Positions 8,763-18,300 of a DNA stretch of 64,000 bases are shown one piece after another. Each line of letters starts with the position of its first letter. Within the stretch, counting starts at the first letter, position 1. The notes below the pieces were generated by a model. That model was not told the origin of the DNA. It saw only the letters and a program-made list of their open reading frames with translations, and did no database searches. The stretch comes from CAYWNA01 sp964459305 (lineage in GTDB: Bacteria > Planctomycetota > Planctomycetia > Pirellulales > Pirellulaceae). The DNA lies in NCBI GenBank assembly GCA_964459305.1, contig CAYWNA010000037.1, forward strand, positions 1 through 64,000. Direction: 5' to 3'. A program made the position numbers and the translations under genes.

Positions 8763-11673
8763 ATGATCGGTCGTTTCACATACCTGCTGGGTTTCGTCTT
8801 CACGTGCGCGACATGGGCCGCGCCGGGCGACAACCTGATCCGGAACGGAGGGTTCGAAGAGGGAACCACTTTGCCTGCCCACTGGGTATGGAAAAGATGG
8901 TCGCGGGCCCCAGCGACGCGCGCGCGGCCTTGATTGACGCAGCCCCGGAAGGTTCACACGCCCTGGCCATGACCGGACTCGCGAACGCACCCGGGGAAGA
9001 GGTGCGTTACCTCGTGTACTCCACCCCGGTGCCGGTGTCGGAGGGCATGTACTCCTTTGCCTGCCGCTTCCGAACAGAAGGGGAAGCACATGCTACAGCC
9101 TACATCCACGCCTGCGCGGAGAAACCGGGGTTCCCCGCCCTGAAGGCGAAGTCCTCCGAAGTCGTTACGATCAAGCTCGGGAAAAGCGAGGTGTGGAAGA
9201 CGGCCTCGAAGACGTTCAGCGTGAAAGCCGGACTGACTCATGTCGTGGTCATGCTGCGGGGGTTCAACATCGGAACGATCTGCTTCGATGACGCGACGCT
9301 GACGTCCCAAGGCGCGTCGGTCGAGGTATTCCTGTTTCCCGGCGAGTTCGGTCGGGCGCGGACCGTCCCCTGTATTGCCGACGTCATGTCACCCGCGCGC
9401 TTCCAGTTCACGGGACGCAAGGGAACATGGCAGAAATCCATCGAACTCGCCGTCGATCTGCCGAAGCAGGTTGCTGTGGATTCGATTGACCCGCTCCGCA
9501 CGACAGTGGACCCGGCAACCGGCCGCCGGCAAGTGACCGTGGATATCAGCCGCGGGGCTGAGCGACTCCGCCCCACCATGAGCTACGCGAGCACACTCCT
9601 GTGGCTCACGGCCCCCTCCGCCGCGACGGAGAACACGGTCCGGTATCGGCTCGTCCTGGACGGCAAACCGCAGCCGTCCAAGGAAGCGACACTGCGGGTG
9701 TTGCCCCCCTTCGTCGAGGGGACCTGCGCCAAGGATTTTCTCTTCGGGTTCATGTGGAGCCTCATCAGCGAAACGCCCGAGTCGCGATGGCCGGAGCTTT
9801 ACGACCTGTTCCAAAAGAGCGGGATCAACGCCTTCTTCACGATTGCGCAGCCGTACGAGAAGCTGGATGCATACTATCAGTACATGGAGAAGCGTTTCCG
9901 TGCCGACGACGGCTATCTTCTGGCAAGCGTACCGGCGGCCAGTTACACACGCCGCAAACCCTATTCGGAGAAGAACTGGGTTTCCCTGATGCTCGAGCAG
10001 GGCGAAGCAGCCTTTGACGCCATGGATAGGGGTGCCCTGCAATCCTGTAGCGACAGGTTGAATGGCTATGTTTGGGACTTCGAGCCGAAGCATGATGATC
10101 ATGAGGCAAATCTGGGCGACCCCTCGCCGTCCGGCAATTCGCTGAGTGGTCCGACCGTGACGCCGCCAGTCTATCCGCCGAGGTGATCAAGGAGAGCCAC
10201 CTTGAGGGTTTCGTAATCAACGATCCGAAGACCATGAGCTTGCACATGCTCAGCGCCGCCGCTCTCGGCGCACATGGCCTCATTCACTGGCCCGATCTCC
10301 ACCGTGGCACCGATGCCGAATACCTTTGGCATTACGGCCGCGCCTCCCACGAGATCGCCATGGCCGAGGATTTCTACCGGAATGGGGTGCGTGTCGACGA
10401 CAACGTGGCGTGCAAAGGCATGCCGGAGACTTCGTCAACCTCCACAGTCGGCAAGAAGACGCTCGTGCTGGAGTCACCGCAGTGGCCGCGGTACCTCCTG
10501 ACCTACGCTCACGAGCTGGGCGTCGAGCGTCTGGTCACCGTGATCAACACGCACCGGGACAAGCAGGCTTTTGTGCGCGTGTCGATCCCCGAATGTGCGC
10601 GCGCACGCTACAGTATGTGTGACGCCGTGACGAAGGAGCGCATCGTCCCGGCCGAGGGACGCCGCCTCTGGCTGCAGTCTGAGTTGGCGTCCGGCGCCCT
10701 CGTCAAGGTCCCCAGTATGGGCGCACGGATGGTCCGGATAGCCCCGCGTGAGTTCCCATTTGCGACGGGTGAGGCAATCGATGCCTCGGCCACGCACGAC
10801 GCGTACGAAGCCGTGGTCCGGGCGGCCGCCGGCGCGCAAGCGGACGGGGGCGTGATCACAGAGGGCCGCGTCAGCCTCACGTACGACGATCCCGGCGAGG
10901 ACGGGACCGTCGAGCACCGAGTCGTCACGCCCGCCCACGAGGTCTGGCTCGACCCGCGGGGCGTGCTGGTGGGCTGGCGTGTGACCGGGCGGGAAGACGA
11001 TGTGCTCGCGGCGGGCGGAAAGAACCATGCCGCCATGGACCTTTTCTGGTGGCCGCGTGATGCGCGGCATGGCGGTGACGAGAACGGCGATTACGAACTG
11101 ATCGAGCGCCGCGTCGCTGGCGGCCGGGCCGTTTTGACCGTGCGCCGGTTCCTCACGCATCCGTTGCTGGCGGGACTCGTGCTGACCAAGACGATCCGGG
11201 TGCACGGCGATGCGCCGCGGATCGAGATCGACATTGATATCCGGAACGAAGGCGGTCTGACCGCGATGGACTTCGCGTACTGGTCGAACAACTTGTTCCG
11301 GTTCGGCACCCCGGCGGCACGCTGGGAGTATCCGAGCGGCGAGCGCGTCGTGGCCGTCACGGGCAACGAGAAGGGCAGGAACGTTTTCGTGCCGGCCGCC
11401 GGGCTTCCGGAGGATCAGCGTGCCGTGGCCAACGCGGCGGTCACGCAAGGCGTGATGGACAGCCCCGTCACACACGGATGGATGCAGACCGTGGACCCTG
11501 CCTCGGGGGAGAAGGTCAGACTCTCGGTCGATTTCGACGAACTCGCGCAGATCTACCGCTGGGTCAGCGCCGACGGTCCCAACACCATGGAGTGGATGAG
11601 CCGTCGGATAACGCTTGCCCCCGGGGTGTCATGGAAGACACAGTTCTCCCTGGAGCTTCGCCCAGCCCCGTAA
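8763..11673 (+). pseudogene. Large secreted carbohydrate-active protein broken by two frameshifts
   Basis: A single gene of about 970 codons seems to be spread over three frames. The first piece, from ATG 8763 (SD-like AAGG upstream), has a signal peptide and a carbohydrate-binding-like start (APGDNLIRNGGFEEGTTLPAHW). Around 8890-8900, near a short A-run, the reading must shift to continue as MVAGPSDARAALIDAAPEG. A second shift near 10100-10135 is needed to pass from NGYVWDFEP... into AVRQFAEWSDRDAAS and on to 11673. The C-terminal part (from about 10750) looks like a galactose-mutarotase-type beta-sandwich (IEIDIDIRNEGG). No enzyme family is firmly recognised. Either a pseudogene or sequencing errors; neighbouring remnants favour decay. 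Confidence 0.6.
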
Positions 11674-11703
11674 ATGATGATCCCCGAGGGCGGGAGGAAG
11701 AAA

Positions 11704-11952
11704 ATGGGTTTTCAGCGTGAACCTGCAAGGCAAAACGGTCCTCGATCGACTGGACATCTTTGCCACCGTCGATCTGGATCGAGCATTGGACAAGAGCGAT
11801 GACAACATTCAAGTCACCGACGGTTGGTTGAACATCTCGCTGCTCGGCGAGCCGCTGCCGGAAGAACTGGTTCAGCTACCATCGGAGTACGTCGGTCCCA
11901 CAAGGCTAATCGTGCCGACGGTTCCCCTCAGGTTTGTGAAGGGGAACAGCTA
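11704..11952 (+). pseudogene. Partial, internally deleted copy of the 5444-8467 gene
   Basis: The reading frame here matches two separate parts of the upstream malectin-domain gene. 11708 to about 11838 is nearly identical to about 7212-7347 (LQGKTVLDRLDIFATV...TDGWLNI). Directly joined, 11839-11950 matches about 8099-8215 (LLGEPLP, QLPSEYVG, RLIVPTV). About 750 bp in between are missing. This is the remnant of a tandem duplicate or of a recombination event that also bracketed the frameshifted gene. A short ORF remains open, but no complete domain is left. Confidence 0.8.
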
Positions 11953-12007
11953 GCCCGGATTATTCGCGAACTCCCGTAAGCAAGACGAATCTACAACGCA
12001 AAGGAAC

Positions 12008-12041
12008 GAAGAGCGCAGAGGTTTCTTTCTTTGCGCTCTTC
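12008..12041. repeat. 10-bp inverted repeat in the 11954-12356 gap
   Basis: GAAGAGCGCA at 12008-12017 pairs with TGCGCTCTTC at 12032-12041 across a 14-nt loop that is T-rich. It lies in a 400-bp region without a convincing gene between convergent features, so it could serve as a transcription terminator for either strand or be another dispersed repeat. Confidence 0.45.
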
Positions 12042-12246
12042 CCTTCTCTGCGTTGTCCTGTCCAGCTGAGTTTGCGCGGTGTTTTGGGTAAGATAGCCGT
12101 AACTCGCAATCACCATGAGCATTACGCCCACGGTGAGCAAACTCATGAATCGTCCTGCCTTTTGTAGCTACAGAGCGAACACACGCTCATTTTCGCCAAT
12201 GTCAGATTCAGTAGTTGGAAGTTCGGGCGGTGCGGACGTATGAGCC

Positions 12247-12317
12247 GTAGCCGGATTCGCGCACTAAGAATTCGGGCGATTTGCCGCTTCCACCGAACTC
12301 TTGGCGAGTTCGGCCAC
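12247..12317. repeat. Diverged copy of the GTAG palindrome pair (REP/BIME-like)
   Basis: The left unit starts GTAGCCGGATTC (12247) and folds with GAATTC at 12268-12273. The right unit, read on the minus strand from 12317, is GTGGCCGAACTC, then loop GCCAA, then GAGTTCGG, an 8-bp stem. The right unit is a variant of the element at 33332-33452. It lies just 3' of the giant gene. Confidence 0.6.
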
Positions 12318-12356
12318 GATAGACTTCCAGCTACTGAGATTTTGATGGGCAGGGTG

Positions 12357-15300
12357 TTACGAGTTTGCTTGTCCGGCATTCGATATTCCGGAGCCGGTGC
12401 CCGGTCGCTTTTGCGAACGGGCAATCAGCACACACAATGCCGTCACCAGAAGAACGAATCCAAACAAGCCTACCGGCAGCAAAAACATCCAAGCCATACC
12501 TGTGACCGCGGCCAACCACGGCCAACGACGGTGGGCGAATGCGGCAGCGTCGGGCCGCCTTAGAACGTGAATGGCTGCGGCGGCCAGCGCCAGGCACAGG
12601 CCGGCCCAGACAATGGCAGACAGCCAGCGATTCAAATTCTCGTGGCGGGCGCGAAGGACAAGACGCGGTTCGCCGTGGAGCTTGCGGAAATGGTACGGCG
12701 TCCCTACAGGAGCCAAGTCCAAATCCAGGGACAAGTACCCGGCCTTGGCCGCTGCCACCGGGGCGTCTGGCGCGGCTTGCCCCACCTGCGGCGTTTGCTC
12801 CCGAGCTCCTTCATCGATGTCAGGCACGAGGCCGAGGGGCCGCGCCTCCTGCTCTCCTTTCGGCAAATCGAAAGATTCGTGCGAGGGAGGCGGGGCAGCT
12901 TTCTTTTGCTGGATGCGTGCTTCCTGCTGCATTGTCTGGAGCTTCGCCAGTTGCTGGGCCGCTTGCTCGCGCAGCTTTCCTCGACGTTGTTCCGGACGGC
13001 CAAGGGCCTTGTCCGGCGGCATCTCCCGTGCATCTTTCAGTGCGGCTTTGCCATCATCCACCTCCATGTCCAGTTCAGCGAGCGTCTCGATGCCCCGATC
13101 CAGATCGATACCGACCTGGACACCTTCCGGTTCCTGTCGCGGCTGTGTGAAATAGTGGGCCGTGTCTCCATCGGCTCGTTTGGCGTCAGTCTTTAAACTC
13201 TCCAACCGCCTGATTTCTGCTTCAATCAGTTGAGCCTGTTTTTGGACGTCTGCGGCGTTTTTGGCCTCGACTTGAGTACTCTGCTGAGCGTACGTTTCCA
13301 GTGCTGAGCCGACTTCTTTGAGGTTGTATTGGGCCTTGCTTCGTGCAGCCGATTTGCCTTTGGTGCCGGCCACCTGTACCATCTCTCGCAGTTCGTCCAG
13401 GAACGACAGCTTTCGTTCCTCCTGCTGGTATGCTGCGGCGACCTCCTCAAGATTGCTCCCGCGTTTCACAAGGCTGGCTGTGTATTCATGCGGTAGAAGT
13501 ACTGTCCAGAGTGTGCGCGAGACGGGGACGTCACTGAGTATCTGGGGAACCTGCGGCCGAACGAGCGTCCAGCGGTGCAGCGATTCTCCCAGATCGCCCG
13601 AATAGATCACGACGACCTTGGATGAGAAGTCACCGGCCGAGGTTTTCTGCAGCGGCAGCAAGGTGACCGGCCGGCCCTGGCGATCAATCGTCGCCGGACG
13701 CACGGGCTGCCCCGAAACGTGGACGGACCATACCTGACTGCCCTGTGGCAGCTCCAATTCGAGAAACTGCAATGTGAAGTTGCGGATATTGTAGGCGGCG
13801 CGGGCGCGATAGCGGCCGTCGGCGAGAATGACTGTGGTCAAGTCAGCCAGGTTAATACTGGCCATCAGACCGGTCTCTTGCTCGCGCACACGACGTTGCC
13901 AAATCAGAACAGCAGCGTCATCGGCAATTCGATACGCCGCGACGGCTTGCCGGCGTACGCTATCGGCCAAGCCATCGGTTACGGCGGCGATCGAGACCGA
14001 TGTCACCCCGTTGGTCGTGGTGGCGGCGATCTCATCCGCAGTCAAGTTCTCAAGGACAATGTGACTTCGCGACCGTTCTACGTCCAGAGGCCGGATGATG
14101 GCGGCCGGTACCCGGCCATCGTCCGGTAGTGGCAGCGTTTGAATCATTTGCAGACGATAGGTTCCCCGCACGGGCTGCTGCAACTCAATCTCCCAGGTAC
14201 GCATATCATCGGTCACCTGTGAACGAATTTGCCGGACTTGCTCACCCTGCAGTTCGATATCATCGCCCAGCCATACCGGACTCTCCACTCGAAACCGCGA
14301 ACGCCCTGCTTGTCGGATCTCGAAATCCACTTTGCTGATATACGCCACGGCACCTTCCCGAACACTGACCACCGTTGTCACCTCGCCGTTCAAACGCGAC
14401 GGTGCCGGGGACAGCCGCAGCCGCAAATCTTTGGGCGGCGACTCATATTGGAAGGCATAGCGCACCGGCCGGTCGCCGTCTGGTCGCAAGACGTTGTCCA
14501 GTGCAGCCGGATCGATGGGTGGGGCGCCGCCGTCATTGGCCAGAATGGCCTCCAAATCGTCGTCCAGATAGACCGCCAATTGGCCACGCTGGGTCTGGAC
14601 TTCTTCCGCCGTGACCCCGGGCACAACGAATTCCGCTTGACTTGAATCTCGCACGATCGATCCGCTCACCGCCATTTCCAACTTCCCAACGGCCGGCTCG
14701 TTCAGTTCTACCTTCAGTCGCTGGCCCTGCTCGTCGCGGTCGATGAACCAATCGGCGCCGGGAGGAACACGAACCTGAGACACTCTTAGCGCCGCCGGCA
14801 AGCGTAGACCGAGCGACGGAATTGGGGCGCCGGTGACGTCTGCGGTCAGCCGACTCCGCAGAGTGGCTTGGCGTGCCGTTACGGCCACGGCAGTACGATC
14901 GGACACCTCCACTTGTGGCCGATGGCGCGCGACATCCAATTTCAGACGCCACGGTCGCGAGGTGTATCGGTACGCCGATAACAAGTCGCAGCCACCATTA
15001 GCTCTCTGCGGCAGCCCCAGTCCCATGCGGTTGATCTGATCCACGCGGCTCGTCCCAACAACGCGCACGCGGAAATGGCTCGAACAACCGATGGCAATGC
15101 GCCCCGTTTCACGCACGACTCCGAGCGGTTCGGGGGTGCGCATGTCGATTGTCCCCGTCACCTGGCGATCACGGCGGAAGCAGTGGATGTCTACATCCGT
15201 GCCAGTTGTCACTTCCGTTTTCAGTGAGACCACAAGCCGCCGTGCGCCGGGATTGGGGCCGGCGGCGGGGTTGGTTTCGATCGACCAATCAGCCACCTCA

Positions 15301-18300
15301 GCGCCGCGGACGCTTTGGACAGCCATGTCGGGCGGGGCGCGCAGCTGCAGTTCGCTAAGCGCCCCCTGTTGAATCCGATAGTGGAACTTGCTGTGCAAAT
15401 GCACACCCGAGTCCAGTACCTCAATCAAAAGGGCTTGGTCCACGTTGACTAGTTGTCCTTCCCGTGCCTCAACACGCCGTGGCTGCCAGCGGATGGACAG
15501 CTCGTTGGTGGCACCAAGCGGGATACTGACGGCTGCCGTGTTGGAGAGTTGTGCGCGGCCCTCCGCGTCAGAATTAGGCACCTGCCGACGCCAGCCCCCA
15601 GGGCACCCGCTGACCTGGACGTCCAGATCATCGGCTGGTAACCGGAACAGCAGACGGCCTGAAGACACCGGACGCAATGGCACGGTCATCCGGCCGGTTG
15701 CCCCCAATCGACTGACAGGCACACTGAAGCGAACATCCACGACATACAGGCCAGGTTTTTCGAGGTAGATCGCGGGTTGGTCGCCGGCTGGTGGCGCTGT
15801 GGCCGGTCTCCCGACCGAGCCACTGGGCTGACCGAAGGTCTCCTGGGTCGTGGGAGACCTTCGGTCGGCCGTTTCGGCGGGGTCAGAGACCCGCGCCGAA
15901 CGAGTGTCGGTGGTTTCGGCGGGGTCTGAGACCCGCGCCGAGCGAGTGTCGCCGGTCAGGGTGGCCGGCTGGCCATTGATCTCGACTTTCTCTAAGGCAA
16001 CCTTGCCCAGAGGTAGCGCGATTCGCACCCACTGATCGACTAGATGATGGATCAACAGACGACCATCGAAGCGGGCTACCTCGTTCTGAAGCTGTCCAGA
16101 GTATTCGGCGTGACTGACAATCGCCCGGACGTCTGGAGGCACATCGGCTGGTTTGTCAGGATGAGCTTGCTTCCACAAACGCAGGAACTCGTCGTGCGGC
16201 AGGTAGACCTGCGTGTTCTCCAGCGGCTTTTCGTTGTCCGGATCATAGGGGATGAACAGCGTCAGCTCGGGTTGACGGTCCTGCTCGGTCGAAGATTGGG
16301 TCTTGCCTGTGACGCGGGTTTCCTGTGCCACGCTCGCGTCCGCGGCAAACAGAAAGCTGATGCCAATTGTCATGGCTGCTGCCGTAGACACAGGCACGGA
16401 TGTCTTGATCGCCGCGCTGATTCTCAGCAATATCCACAAAACGCCGGCTGCCAACGCACCTAGCAGCAGTCCGTCCAACAGTAGCGTCCAGGCCAACGGC
16501 ACCAGCCCCGACAAGCCAATGGGCAGCGTCAGGCCCACGACCACAGCGATCGCACGCCGCGGTCCGGACGCACGTCGCCAGATCCAAGCGACCAGCAACG
16601 CAGTGGCGACGATGAACCACTGCAAGGCGCGCGCGAACGTTCTGTCCTGCAGACCGAGCACCAGCTCTCCGTGACCACCCTCGCGTCGGAACTGGATGGA
16701 CTTGCCGCCATGCGTCTCCAAGGCGACGCGCAGAGAAAGGCGCGCGCGTTCACCACCCTGGATAGGCGGCTGGGTTGAAACCCGGGCCGACGGCCTATCC
16801 TGTGTTGTGGCCGGTGGCGGCGAGGGACGTTCAAATTCCTCCTCCTCTTCAGCCGGCGCAACAGGTTCCATCTTCGACGCTAGTGGAGCCGCTTCGGAGT
16901 CGATAGCCGGCGCTTCTCCTGCGGCGACCTCATCGCCTCCGTCCAACTTGACGTTTTGCCCGTCCTGTGCGATGGCCACGCGGCGGAGGGTGTCAGATCC
17001 CGTGGTCGAACTAACAAACTGCACGGATCCGTCGGCGAACGCGAAGAGTCCTCCGCCCGGGTGATGGCTCCATCGTCTCTTTGCAACCCAATCTTCGATC
17101 GGGCGCGCGGTTCCGGCGCCGCCGGCGAACCATGGGCCGCCGTCGGTTACTTCCGCTACGATGGCGGTGTTGCTGGTCCCGTCCGAGATTTCGTCAATCC
17201 TAAGCCCTCTGTCAAATCCAATAACTCCCCGCGTACTGCCGGATTCGTACATTGAATCAGCGCCCGTGATGGCCACATATGAAGTTTTGGGAAAGCCGTC
17301 TTTGGTTGCCGACGGTGCCGGATCAGAGGGGCAGAACAGCGTATGGGGAAAGGCGCCCTGGAGCAACGCAGCGTTGTGCGGGTCATCCCATGGTAAATCG
17401 AGGCGAAGGCTGTCGTATAGACCTTTCTGCTCCAGGAAAGGCAAGAGGGCCACCATCCAACTGAACTGTCGCTCGCGTGCTACGTTGGCCGGACCGATCA
17501 CGGCAGGCGGAAACTGTCCATAAACGTCGTGGTAGTTATGCAAAGCTAAGGCGATCTGCTTGACGTTGTTGGCGCATTCCGAACGCCGTGCGGATTCACG
17601 CGCACATTGCGTGGCCGGCAGCAGCAAAGCGACAAGCACGCCGATGATGGCGAAGACCACCAGAAGCTCGACCAAGGTGAAACCTCCCTTGCTGCTCCTG
17701 GCAAACGCGGCGAGGCCCGCAATGATGGCTGCGGCAACGAGCCCAGCGAACTTCAATGACAGCGAGGATCTACTTTGTTGTGCAATCACGTCGGCTACGC
17801 CAGTCACCAACGCCGGGCGTGTGAGCGGCGTTGACGGCGTGAAGTGACCATCGGTGGATACCAAATCTGTGCCGTCGGGCGGGTGTACGTACCACGTGGT
17901 GCCCAACGTGCTCACAGCGATTTTGGGGGCGCTCTGGCGGATGGTTTGGGGCCGCAGTCGGTCCCAGATACCGCTGGTGGCCAAACGCGGACAATCCGTT
18001 TCGTAGAGCAGTGTCAGGTCACGGGCCTGGTCGGCAGATCCTGCCTGTCCAGCCGGCAAGGGGACGATGAAGTTGCCTTGTTTCTGGCGCACCTCGATGG
18101 GCTCGCCGTCAAGCATGACGGACCACAAGTCGGCGCTATCGGGCAAGGTGACGGGCAATGTTTGTAGGTTAAGGCTGCGCAGCCAGAACCGTGCCTGGTG
18201 ACGCATCCGGCCTTGGTGCCCGGCGACGCTGATAATCTCGGCCGATTCGCATATCGCGGTAAGTACGGACTCCGGCTCGTGACGCGTGGCCGAGATCGTC

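Noticed and set aside
15872..15950. Possible CRISPR-like direct repeats
   Set aside because: Only two 37-bp copies 5 bp apart inside a coding frame; no spacers of regular length and no cas genes.
17640..17700. A separate start for the DUF1559 part, suggested by AAGGGAGG just upstream of the hydrophobic segment
   Set aside because: The only nearby start would be a TTG inside the prepilin motif, which would remove the Phe+1 residue; the frame is continuous with module B.
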